Shown piece by piece: positions 7,620-14,745 of a stretch of DNA of 22,830 bases (positions are counted from its first letter, which is position 1; each line of letters starts with the position of its first letter). Under the pieces are notes generated by a model that saw nothing but the letters and a program-made list of their open reading frames with translations, was not told where the DNA came from and searched no databases. Source of the DNA: Candidatus Accumulibacter vicinus (GTDB lineage Bacteria; Pseudomonadota; Gammaproteobacteria; Burkholderiales; Rhodocyclaceae); assembly GCA_002425405.1 (NCBI GenBank), contig DIME01000082.1, forward strand, positions 824 through 23,653, given 5' to 3'. Made by a program: the position numbers and the translations under genes.

Positions 7620-8768
7620 GTGAAAGAGAGTGAACTGCCCAGGGTCAAGAAATCGGTCGCGTTGTCCGGTGTGGTTGCCGGCGACACGGCGATCTGTGCG
7701 GTGGGGCGCATCGGCAACGATCTGTATTACCGTGGTTATGATGTCATTGCCCTGGCCGAGCATGCCACTTTCGAGGAAGTGGCCTATCTGCTGCTCTATG
7801 GGCGCTTGCCGAGTCTGAACCAGCTCAACCAGTACAAGAAAAAACTCAAGACGCTGCGTGGATTGCCGGTGATGCTGCGGCCGATGCTCGAGAGCCTGCC
7901 GGCCTCGGCGCATCCGATGGATGTCTTGCGTAGCGGATGTTCGGCGCTCGGCACGATTCTGCCGGAGGCGCAGGATCATAACCCTGGTGCTGCGCGTGAG
8001 ATTGCCGACCGGCTGATTGCCAGCTTCGGGTCGATGCTGCTCTACTGGTATCACTGGTCGCATAACGGCCGGCGCATCGAGACCGAGACCGATGACGACT
8101 CGATCGCTGCGCACTTTCTCCACCTCTTGCGGGGAAAGCCCCCGACGGCGCTGCAGGCGAGCAGCCTCGACAAGTCCCTGGTGCTCTATGCCGAGCACGA
8201 GTTCAATGCTTCGACCTTTGCTGCCCGGACGATCACTGGCACCGGTGCCGACCTGTATGCGGCGATCAGCGGGGCCATCGGCGCGTTGAGTGGCCGTCTG
8301 CACGGCGGTGCAAATGAGGTCGCTTTCGAGATCCAGAGCCGTTATAACGACGCCGAGCACGCCGAGCAGGACATCAACCGCCGCCTCGAGAACAAGGAAA
8401 TCGTCATCGGTTTCGGTCACCCGCTGTACACCATCGCCGATCCGCGACACAAGGTCATCCGCGCCGTCGCCGAGCAGTTGTGCACCGCGGGAGACAATCT
8501 GGTACTGTTCGACATCGCCAGTCGAATAGAGGCCGTGATGTGGGAGAAAAAGCGCATTTTTCCCAATGTCGATTGGTTTTCGGCCGTGGTGTATCACATG
8601 CTGGCCGTTCCAACACCGATGTTTACCCCGCTGTTTGTCATTGCCCGCACCAGCGGCTGGGCAGCACACGTCATCGAGCAACGTATCGATGGAAGAATCA
8701 TCCGCCCTTCGGCCAACTACATCGGACCGGAGGAACAGGAGTTTGTCATTCTGTCAAAACGATGCTGA
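7620..8768 (+). CDS. prpC: 2-methylcitrate synthase
   Basis: This is a 382-residue citrate synthase-fold enzyme that condenses propionyl-CoA with oxaloacetate in the methylcitrate cycle. The catalytic triad is present: H228 in LHGGANE, H267 in GFGHPLY and D318 in FPNVDWFSA. SGVVAGDTAICAVG near the N-terminus and RPSANYIGPE at the end are typical of PrpC rather than of the longer housekeeping citrate synthase, and prpD follows. The GTG at 7620 has AAGGGAGGGA (7602-7611) upstream. prpB and an acnD/prpF pair are not in the window. The pathway detoxifies propionate and feeds propionyl units from polyhydroxyalkanoate or odd-chain fatty acids into central metabolism. Confidence 0.95.
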   Translation: MKESELPRVKKSVALSGVVAGDTAICAVGRIGNDLYYRGYDVIALAEHATFEEVAYLLLYGRLPSLNQLNQYKKKLKTLRGLPVMLRPMLESLPASAHPMDVLRSGCSALGTILPEAQDHNPGAAREIADRLIASFGSMLLYWYHWSHNGRRIETETDDDSIAAHFLHLLRGKPPTALQASSLDKSLVLYAEHEFNASTFAARTITGTGADLYAAISGAIGALSGRLHGGANEVAFEIQSRYNDAEHAEQDINRRLENKEIVIGFGHPLYTIADPRHKVIRAVAEQLCTAGDNLVLFDIASRIEAVMWEKKRIFPNVDWFSAVVYHMLAVPTPMFTPLFVIARTSGWAAHVIEQRIDGRIIRPSANYIGPEEQEFVILSKRC

Positions 8769-8801
8769 GCATCCTGCCGGGCAGTTGCTCCGCAGCCAGA
8801 G

Positions 8802-8852
8802 AACGGTCATGACTTTTCCAGGCACCCCCCGATCATGAAAATCATGACCGTT
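8802..8852. repeat. Inverted repeat between prpC and prpD
   Basis: Eleven bases, AACGGTCATGA (8802-8812), are repeated exactly in inverted form at 8842-8852. The pairing continues inward with TTTT (8814-8817) against AAAA (8838-8841) after one bulged C. The loop is about 20 bases. The right arm is also a tandem-like copy of ATCATGA (8832-8838 and 8841-8847). It could be an attenuating or protecting hairpin, or a dispersed element. Confidence 0.6.
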
Positions 8853-8867
8853 TCCCTCTCCACCGAC

Positions 8868-8890
8868 CCCCTCCCGCAAGTGGGGAGGGG
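8868..8890. repeat. GC-rich hairpin upstream of prpD
   Basis: CCCCTCCC (8868-8875) pairs perfectly with GGGAGGGG (8883-8890) around a seven-base loop, GCAAGTG. No run of T follows, so it is not a standard intrinsic terminator. Sequences of this form (CTCCCGCAAG followed by GGGGAG) are common as dispersed intergenic hairpins in proteobacterial genomes, which is the likeliest identity. Confidence 0.6.
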
Positions 8891-8932
8891 AGATTCGTGA
8901 GCCGCTGACGCGACTTTCACATTAAAGCAGAC

Positions 8933-10384
8933 ATGAGCACACGCATTCCCGCCACACGTCCCGCACCGGACCAGGTTCTGGCCGATATCGCCGACTACGT
9001 TCTCGATTTCAAGATCGAGTCGAGAGCGGCCTTTGAAACGGCGCGCTATTGCCTGATCGACGCGCTCGGTTGCGGTCTCGAAGCGCTTGCCTATCCGGCC
9101 TGCAGCAAACTGCTCGGACCGGTCGTCCCGGGCACCGTTGTCCCCGCTGGTGCACGGGTTCCCGGCACCGTATTTCAACTCGACCCGGTGCAGGCGGCCT
9201 TCAACATCGGTACCCTGATTCGCTGGCTGGACTTCAACGACACCTGGCTGGCAGCCGAATGGGGGCATCCTTCGGACAATCTCGGGGGCATCCTCGCGAC
9301 TGCCGACTGGCTGTCGCGGACTCGCGTCGCCGACGGGCAGGCGCCGCTGCTGATGCGCCAGGTTCTGGAAGCGATGATCAAAGCCTATGAGATCCAGGGG
9401 GTGCTAGCACTCGAAAACAGTTTCAATCGTGTCGGGCTGGACCACGTACTGCTGGTCAAGGTGGCGACTGCTGCGGTATGCACCTGGCTGATGGGCGGCG
9501 GGCGAGAGCAGATCATCAATGCTGTTTCGCAGGCTTTTGTCGATGGTCAGCCGCTGCGCACTTATCGGCACGCACCGAATACCGGTTCGAGAAAATCCTG
9601 GGCGGCGGGCGATGCCACTGCGCGTGGCGTATTTTTGGCGCTCATGTCGTGCAAGGGCGAAATGGGTTATCCGTCGGTGTTGACTGTTCCGACCTGGGGA
9701 TTTTATGAGGTTCTGTTCAAGGGACAGCCGTTCCGTCTGTCGCGTCGGTATGGCAGCTACGTGATCGAGAATGTGTTGTTCAAGATCAGTTTTCCAGCCG
9801 AGTTCCACGCTCAGACGGCGGTCGAGTGTGCGGTGGAACTACATTCTCAGGTGCGTGGACGAATCGATAGGATTGCCAGGGTACTGATTCGCACCCACGA
9901 ATCGGCGCTGCGCATCATCGACAAGCAGGGGCCGCTCTTTAATCCTGCCGACCGCGACCACTGCCTGCAATACATGGTCGCTGTCGCGCTGATCAAGGGA
10001 CGGCTGACTGGCGAAGACTATGAGGATGCGGCTGCCGCCGACCCGCGTATCGACGCTCTGCGTGCGAAGATCGAGGTCCGCGAGGAACCCAGGTTTTCGG
10101 TGGACTACCTGGACCCATCCAAGCGCTCGATCGCCAATGCCGTGCAAGTCGTGTTCGCCGACGGCAGCCGGACCGCAGAACTGGTCTCCGAATATCCGTT
10201 GGGGCACTGTCGACGCCGCGCCGAAGGTATTCCTGTACTGGTCGAGAAATTCCGGGCCCATCTGGCGCGCCGGTTCTCCCCGGCACAGCAAGGCCGCATC
10301 GAAGAGTCTTCACGCGACGTGTACCAACTGGGTACGCTGGCAGTGCACGATTACCTCGACCAGTATGCCCAATATGTGCCCTGA
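8933..10384 (+). CDS. prpD: 2-methylcitrate dehydratase PrpD
   Basis: This 483-residue protein has the same length as E. coli PrpD and aligns along its whole length. Recognisable stretches are CLIDALGCGLEALAYPAC, DPVQAAFNIG followed by RWLDFNDTWLAAEWGHPSDN, ALENSFNRVGLDHVLLVKVA, YRHAPNTGSRKSWAAGDAT and VLFKISFPAEFHAQTAVE. It dehydrates 2-methylcitrate to 2-methyl-cis-aconitate, the step after PrpC, in the MmgE/PrpD fold. It lies 164 bases after prpC, across two hairpin structures, so the two may be transcribed together but at different levels. The ATG at 8933 has only a weak AAAGCAG upstream. The gene is convergent with the protease at 10401, with 16 bases between stops. Confidence 0.96.
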   Translation: MSTRIPATRPAPDQVLADIADYVLDFKIESRAAFETARYCLIDALGCGLEALAYPACSKLLGPVVPGTVVPAGARVPGTVFQLDPVQAAFNIGTLIRWLDFNDTWLAAEWGHPSDNLGGILATADWLSRTRVADGQAPLLMRQVLEAMIKAYEIQGVLALENSFNRVGLDHVLLVKVATAAVCTWLMGGGREQIINAVSQAFVDGQPLRTYRHAPNTGSRKSWAAGDATARGVFLALMSCKGEMGYPSVLTVPTWGFYEVLFKGQPFRLSRRYGSYVIENVLFKISFPAEFHAQTAVECAVELHSQVRGRIDRIARVLIRTHESALRIIDKQGPLFNPADRDHCLQYMVAVALIKGRLTGEDYEDAAAADPRIDALRAKIEVREEPRFSVDYLDPSKRSIANAVQVVFADGSRTAELVSEYPLGHCRRRAEGIPVLVEKFRAHLARRFSPAQQGRIEESSRDVYQLGTLAVHDYLDQYAQYVP

Positions 10385-10400
10385 TCGGTTCGCGATAAAA

Positions 10401-11729
10401 TCAGACAAAATCGATGCCGACTTCGGAGAGACCCACGAGATTGATGTTGGCCGCGTTCTGCGCAGTGTCGGCAGCCAGCACGCCCAGGCTGGCCGGCGTA
10501 TGCGCGCCACTGTCGAGCAGACTGGTGAAGAAGGCCAGCGTGTCGGGTGAGGGCGCGCTGCCGATCACGTTGGTGTATAGCAAAGTCACCACCGCCTGGT
10601 GGTTGGCGCCAACCCCGAGCCGGACGTCCAGCGCAAGTTGCATCAGGCTTTGGTAGGACATTCCACCATCGAGCAGACCAAGCCCGATGCCGACATAGGC
10701 AGGATTGTCGACCGCGGCTGCGCCGAATACTGCCCCCAAAACCTTGGCAGTGGTGCCGGCATGACCGTCGATGTCGATCGCCAGGTGGTGGTCGGAAAAA
10801 TGCAGGCGCTCGATGCCGTACAGGAGATCGTGGCCCTCTTCGCCGGAAGTGTCGCTTGCCGACCAGTGACCGTTCGTCATGGCCACCACATAGTGGCCGG
10901 CAGGGCCGTTGTAATGGGCGGTGTCCTGACCGGTGCCACCAATCAACTGATCGTCGCCGGCCATGCCTTCGAGCACATCGTTGCCGCTGCTGCCGGTCAG
11001 CGTATCGGCGCCGCGAGTACCCACCAGATACTGCCCTTGGCTGCCCTGGCCGAGCGCGTTGCCCAGGCCGTCCCCCCCGTAGAGAAACATCAGCGCCGCG
11101 ATGTCGTAGGGCGAATAGTCGCTATAGGGCCCGCCTGCATGGTTATAGGACATCAGCGTGTTCGCCGTGTGGTCGTTGGCTTCGCTCAGCCGAACGCTGC
11201 CCGAAAAGGGGTGCTTCAACCCCAGCGCATGGCCCAACTCGTGCAGGAGCATCTCGTAGCCGACCGAGCCGGCAGTGGGTGCGTGGTTGCTGGCTGCAAA
11301 GTTGGCGTTGTCAAGGTAAATGTAGGCGTCCGCCGTGTACGAGATGATCGTGTTGTCGCCGTCGAAAGAGTAGTGGCGGCGCGTTGAACAGATGCCCGCG
11401 GTGGTGGTGCTGGTGATGATGTCGGCAGCAGCAAAATGGAGATCGGCCACGGCGCCGTCGGTTGTGGCCACGAAGGTGATGCCGGTGATTTGTGTCAGTC
11501 GGTTGAGAGCCTGCACCGCGGCAGTCTGTTGCGTAGCATTGAAGGCCACCGGTGCAGCGCTGATCGTGCTGCCTATGTCGCGGCTGTTGCCGTCATTCAG
11601 CGCGAAGGTATAGAAGAGGGTGTTGCGAGCGGGAGCCACCCAGTTCCAGCCGGGACCAGCATCCAGGAGGGCATCAATGTGGGTCAGGCCGGACGCGGCC
11701 TGCGTAGTAATGTCAGTGACGGTGGTCAT
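10401..11729 (-). CDS. Serralysin-like secreted zinc metalloprotease with RTX repeats
   Basis: This is a 442-residue M10B-type protease. The zinc site HELGHALGLKHP (H163, E164, H167, H173) and the Met-turn LMSY (M193) are intact. Nonapeptide calcium-binding RTX repeats follow at about 238-272 (GADTLTGSSGNDVLEGMAGDD and GGTGQDTA). The C-terminal part (about 330-442) resembles the DUF4214-type domain of RTX proteins and ends in NINLVGLSEVGIDFV, a likely type I secretion signal. There is no N-terminal signal peptide, as expected for type I export; no transporter genes are in the window. The gene starts 34 bases after the stop of the zinc-binding protein gene, on the same strand and with no terminator between them, so it is probably the last gene of the zinc uptake unit. 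No strong ribosome site is seen before the ATG. Confidence 0.88.
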   Translation of the reverse strand: MTTVTDITTQAASGLTHIDALLDAGPGWNWVAPARNTLFYTFALNDGNSRDIGSTISAAPVAFNATQQTAAVQALNRLTQITGITFVATTDGAVADLHFAAADIITSTTTAGICSTRRHYSFDGDNTIISYTADAYIYLDNANFAASNHAPTAGSVGYEMLLHELGHALGLKHPFSGSVRLSEANDHTANTLMSYNHAGGPYSDYSPYDIAALMFLYGGDGLGNALGQGSQGQYLVGTRGADTLTGSSGNDVLEGMAGDDQLIGGTGQDTAHYNGPAGHYVVAMTNGHWSASDTSGEEGHDLLYGIERLHFSDHHLAIDIDGHAGTTAKVLGAVFGAAAVDNPAYVGIGLGLLDGGMSYQSLMQLALDVRLGVGANHQAVVTLLYTNVIGSAPSPDTLAFFTSLLDSGAHTPASLGVLAADTAQNAANINLVGLSEVGIDFV

Positions 11730-11763
11730 GTAGGGCTCAAATCGCCAGCATCGTTAATGGCCC

Positions 11764-12720
11764 TCAGTCAGTCAGAGCTGCCGCCAGCGCCTTCGCGTTC
11801 TGCCGCATCATCCCGAGATAGCTGTCGGCTGCGCTGCCGGGTTTCGTCAGCGAGTCCGAGTATAGCGTGCCGCCGATGCGCGCGCCCGATTCGCGACTGA
11901 TGCGTTCGAGCAGGCGCCGGTCGGTGATGTTTTCGACGAACATCGCCCTGATCTTTTCCTGGCGGATCTGCCGGATGATCGCGCCGACCTCGCCGGCCGA
12001 AGGCTCGGCGTCGGTGCTGACGCCAACCGGGGCGATGAAGCGGAGCCCGTAGGCGCGGCCGAAGTAGGCGAAAGCGTCATGTGAACTGACGACTTTGCGC
12101 CTTTCTGCCGGCAGGGCGCTGAAAGTGGCGCGGATTTCGCCGTCGAGAGTCGCCATCGCCTGGTCCAGGCGAGCCGCATTGGCCTGATAGACGCTGCGGC
12201 TCGCCGGGTCCGCCTCGCCGAGTGCGGCAGCGATGTTGGCGACGTAACGGCGAGCATTGGCGAGATCCTGCCAGGCATGCGGATCGAGGTCGCCGGTAGG
12301 CTGGTGAGGATCAGCATGCTTGCCGGCATGCGCCCGCGGCTGGTGCAACGCATTGACTCCCTGACTGGCGACGACCAGCGGACCGCGATAGCCGGATGAT
12401 TTGATCAGGCGGCCGATCCAGCCTTCGAAACCGAGCCCATTGACGATCACCAGTCGCGCCTGGGAAAGCGTCCTGGCGTCGCTGGGTGTCGGTTGGTAGA
12501 CATGCGCATCGGCGCCGGGGCCGACCAGGGTGTACACCTGCACGCGGTCGCCGCCGACCTGCTGCGTCAGATCGCCGAGAATGCTGAAGCTGGCGACCAC
12601 CGGTAGCGCTTCGCCAGCCACCGTCCGGCCGGTTGGCCCCAGACTGGCGATGGCCAGCAGCCATATTGCCGCGAGTCGGAAAGGCGTGCTCAGAAGAATC
12701 ATGTGCATTGGATTTCTCAT
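11764..12720 (-). CDS. znuA: Periplasmic zinc-binding protein of an ABC importer (ZnuA/TroA family)
   Basis: This is a 318-residue cluster A-I solute-binding protein with a signal peptide ending near residue 36 (GRTVAGEALP). Expected metal ligands are H73 (DAHVYQPTPSD), H148 (DLDPHAW), H214 (SSHDAFAYF) and D289 (LYSDSL). Manganese-binding relatives usually have glutamate at the third position, so the three-His-plus-Asp set favours zinc, as in TroA; this is inference from ligand type. A histidine-bearing loop at about 126-139 (HQPRAHAGKHADPH) is typical of zinc binders. It follows the permease gene by six bases and is followed by the metalloprotease gene. In-frame ATGs also occur at codons 5 and 7. 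Confidence 0.92.
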   Translation of the reverse strand: MRNPMHMILLSTPFRLAAIWLLAIASLGPTGRTVAGEALPVVASFSILGDLTQQVGGDRVQVYTLVGPGADAHVYQPTPSDARTLSQARLVIVNGLGFEGWIGRLIKSSGYRGPLVVASQGVNALHQPRAHAGKHADPHQPTGDLDPHAWQDLANARRYVANIAAALGEADPASRSVYQANAARLDQAMATLDGEIRATFSALPAERRKVVSSHDAFAYFGRAYGLRFIAPVGVSTDAEPSAGEVGAIIRQIRQEKIRAMFVENITDRRLLERISRESGARIGGTLYSDSLTKPGSAADSYLGMMRQNAKALAAALTD

Positions 12721-12726
12721 CAGGGT

Positions 12727-13608
12727 TCAGCGTTCGAAATGCCAATCCGGCGGCCAGCGGCTGGCCAGCGGCCCGAGCCGGCCGACTCCCATCGACAGCA
12801 GGTAGAGGGCGCCGAGCGTCAGTACGATGGCCGGTCCGGCCGGTAGGTTGAAGTAGTACGACAGCAACAGGCCGATCAGCGACCCGAAAAAAGCCGTCAG
12901 CACGGCGATCAGCAGCAGTGGCCCCAGGGTACCCACCCACAGGCGTGCCGTGGCCGCCGGCAGGATCATGATGCCGACCGCCATCAGCGTGCCGAGGGCG
13001 TGGAAACCGGCCACCAGGTTGAGCACCAGCAGGATCATGAAACCGTAGTGGGCGACCGGTGCGAGGCGGCTGATGCGCGCCAGGAAAGCCGGATCGCAGC
13101 CTTCGAGCGCGAACAGACGCAGCCCGATCGCGAGTGCGACCACCGATAGCGAGGCGAAGCTGGCGAGCAGGTACAGCGCTGCGTCGTCGAGCGCGAGCAC
13201 GCTGCCGAAGAGGACATGCAACAGATCGACGCTACTGCCGCGCAGCGAGATGATCAGCACACCGGCGGAAAGCGAGAGCAGGTAGAAGGTCGCCAGGCTG
13301 GCATCCTCCTTGATCACCGTATTGCGCGCCACGCCACCGGCCAGCACCGCCACCGCCAGGCCGGCGATGAGGCCGCCGAGGGTCATCGCCGGGAGTGAAA
13401 GTCCGGCAATCAGATAGCCGATGGCCGCGCCCGGCAGGATCGCGTGCGACATCGCATCACCAGCGAGACTCATGCGGCGCAACATCAGGAAGACACCGAC
13501 TGGCGTTGCACCGAGCGACAGTGCCAGGCAACCTGCCAGTGCCCGGCGCATGAAGCCGAACTCGATGAATGGCGAGAACAGCGGCAGCGACGATAACGTT
13601 TCGGTCAT
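12727..13608 (-). CDS. znuB: Zinc/manganese ABC transporter permease (ZnuB family)
   Basis: This is a 293-residue integral membrane protein of the ABC-3 family, with about eight hydrophobic segments. Typical sequences are MRRALAGCLALSLGATPVGV followed by FLMLRRMSLAGDAMSHAILPG near the N-terminus, and HALGTLMAVGIMILPAATAR in the C-terminal half. It forms the metal channel that works with the adjacent ATPase and binding protein. Its ATG overlaps the stop of the ATPase gene by four bases (ATGA), and the binding-protein gene follows six bases after its stop. The C-terminal tail (GPLASRWPPDWHFER) is polar and variable. Confidence 0.93.
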   Translation of the reverse strand: MTETLSSLPLFSPFIEFGFMRRALAGCLALSLGATPVGVFLMLRRMSLAGDAMSHAILPGAAIGYLIAGLSLPAMTLGGLIAGLAVAVLAGGVARNTVIKEDASLATFYLLSLSAGVLIISLRGSSVDLLHVLFGSVLALDDAALYLLASFASLSVVALAIGLRLFALEGCDPAFLARISRLAPVAHYGFMILLVLNLVAGFHALGTLMAVGIMILPAATARLWVGTLGPLLLIAVLTAFFGSLIGLLLSYYFNLPAGPAIVLTLGALYLLSMGVGRLGPLASRWPPDWHFER

Positions 13609-14402
13609 GCGCCAATCCGGTTGCTGCGACAGATCGCCGTGGCCTGGTCTTCGCGGTGGCCTCCGGCGAGTCGCTGGGCGCGCAAGAGGTTGGCCTCGCT
13701 GAGTACGCGCGCGGTGTCACCGCGCGCGACGACTTCACGAGCGAGCAATAGCGTCTCCGGATACTCCTGGCGAACATGCTCGAGATCGTGCAGGACGGAG
13801 ATCACCGTTCGCCCTTCGCTGTGCCAGCGGCGTACCAGCGCCGCCAGGTCATGCACGCTGGCCACGTCGATCGCCCCATAGGGTTCGTCGAGCAGCACCA
13901 GCGGCGCGTCCTGGAGCAGGACCCTGGCAAACAGCGCGCGCTGCAACTGGCCGCCAGAGAGCGAGCCAATCGGGCGCCCTTCGAGTCCGCTCAGGCCGAC
14001 CCCATCGATCGCCGCTTCGATGCGCCTGCGGCGGGCGCGGTTGAGGCCGGCAAAAGCACCGATTTCGCGCCACAGACCCATCGCCACAAAGTCATGAACG
14101 ACGATCGGGAAGCTCGTGTCAAGCGTCGCCTGCTGCGTCAGGTAGGCGATCTGCCGGCGCTGCAGGCCGTTCAGGACGATCCTTCCCTGCAGGGGTCGCA
14201 GTTCGCCGGCGATACCCTTGAGCAGCGTCGATTTGCCGGCGCCGTTGGGGCCGACGATGGCCAGCAGACTGCCGGTGGCGACTTCGCCGCGCAGGTGGTG
14301 CACGGCTGGATGCCGGTTGTAGCCGAGCGTCAGATCGTCAAAGTAGAGCAGCGCCTCAGCCTGCAAGGGCGGGCGCAGACACGGCGATCCCGGAGCGTTC
14401 AA
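13605..14402 (-). CDS. znuC: Zinc/manganese ABC transporter ATP-binding protein (ZnuC family)
   Basis: This is a 265-residue ATPase with a Walker A (GPNGAGKST, about 51-59), Q-loop (YLTQQ), signature (LSGGQLQR), Walker B (LVLLDEP) and switch histidine (VLHD). The frame stays open back to 14693, but that extension looks non-coding (Arg/Gln/Pro-rich, no domain). The TTG at 14402 lies just before the conserved domain, and TTGA there overlaps the stop of the small membrane ORF at 14399-14542. This start therefore implies translational coupling rather than an independent ribosome site, which is not visible. Its stop overlaps the permease start. It would drive zinc import together with the next two genes. 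Confidence 0.92.
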   Translation of the reverse strand: MNAPGSPCLRPPLQAEALLYFDDLTLGYNRHPAVHHLRGEVATGSLLAIVGPNGAGKSTLLKGIAGELRPLQGRIVLNGLQRRQIAYLTQQATLDTSFPIVVHDFVAMGLWREIGAFAGLNRARRRRIEAAIDGVGLSGLEGRPIGSLSGGQLQRALFARVLLQDAPLVLLDEPYGAIDVASVHDLAALVRRWHSEGRTVISVLHDLEHVRQEYPETLLLAREVVARGDTARVLSEANLLRAQRLAGGHREDQATAICRSNRIGA

Positions 14403-14542
14403 TCGAGTGCCCAGAGGACGGTCGTCCACAGCAGCAGCAACGCAGCGATGGCCCACAGCAAGCGGACGGCGGCGCTGCTGCAAAGCGCCGGATCGAGCTT
14501 GAGGACGCCTGCCGATCGGGCTGAACGGAGTGGGGTAGACAT
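14399..14542 (-). CDS. Small single-span membrane protein ORF (47 aa) leading the zinc-transport operon
   Basis: From ATG 14542 the reverse strand encodes 47 residues. A polar, basic N-terminal half (MSTPLRSARSAGVLKLDP) is followed by a strongly hydrophobic span at about 26-46 (AVRLLWAIAALLLLWTTVLW), then LD and stop. The stop TGA shares two bases with the TTG start of the ATPase gene (TTGA), the arrangement expected of a coupled gene pair, and the resulting ATPase start fits the family length. I know no named family for it. It could be a small accessory subunit of the importer or a translated leader. Against it, no good ribosome site precedes the ATG, and codon choice alone cannot prove coding. 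Confidence 0.5.
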   Translation of the reverse strand: MSTPLRSARSAGVLKLDPALCSSAAVRLLWAIAALLLLWTTVLWALD

Positions 14543-14614
14543 CAGACAGCGTAGTCGGCAGGGAAAATTGCGGGTCGAAAGTTATGGCGAAATACGGATC
14601 TTGCCGCATTTGGC

Positions 14615-14647
14615 TGCTTAATGCAACTTTGTTGCGAAAACTAAGCA
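14615..14647. promoter_or_regulatory. Nested dyad, candidate operator of the zinc-transport genes
   Basis: An inner dyad GCAAC-TTT-GTTGC (14623-14627 and 14631-14635) sits within an outer pair TGCTTA (14615-14620) and TAAGCA (14642-14647). It lies 73 bases upstream of the small ORF and in an AT-richer patch. Position and symmetry suit a Fur-family regulator such as Zur, but the sequence is not a textbook Zur box and no zur gene is in the window. No clear promoter could be assigned. Confidence 0.4.
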
Positions 14648-14745
14648 TATTCGATGTCATTGGCCATGCTGGCGTGTTGGGTACTGTTTCCATCGCGCGC
14701 CGCTTCGCGTTCAGTGCCTTCTCTTTTCAACGAATGTTCTGATTC

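Noticed and set aside
7578..8681. 367-residue reverse ORF opposite prpC
   Set aside because: prpC has all catalytic residues and full length; the reverse frame is a shadow.
8861..8890. CRISPR-like or tandem repeat at the GC-rich hairpin
   Set aside because: There is only one hairpin unit with no spacer-repeat periodicity; no CRISPR array is present anywhere in the window.
13776..14621. 281-residue forward ORF opposite the zinc ATPase gene
   Set aside because: It is the mirror of a strongly conserved ATPase gene and its low-complexity, unfamiliar translation is typical of GC-rich shadow frames.
14403..14693. N-terminal extension of the zinc ATPase frame
   Set aside because: It lacks domain similarity, is Arg/Gln/Pro-rich and overlaps the small membrane ORF and the candidate operator; the TTG at 14402 gives the usual family length.
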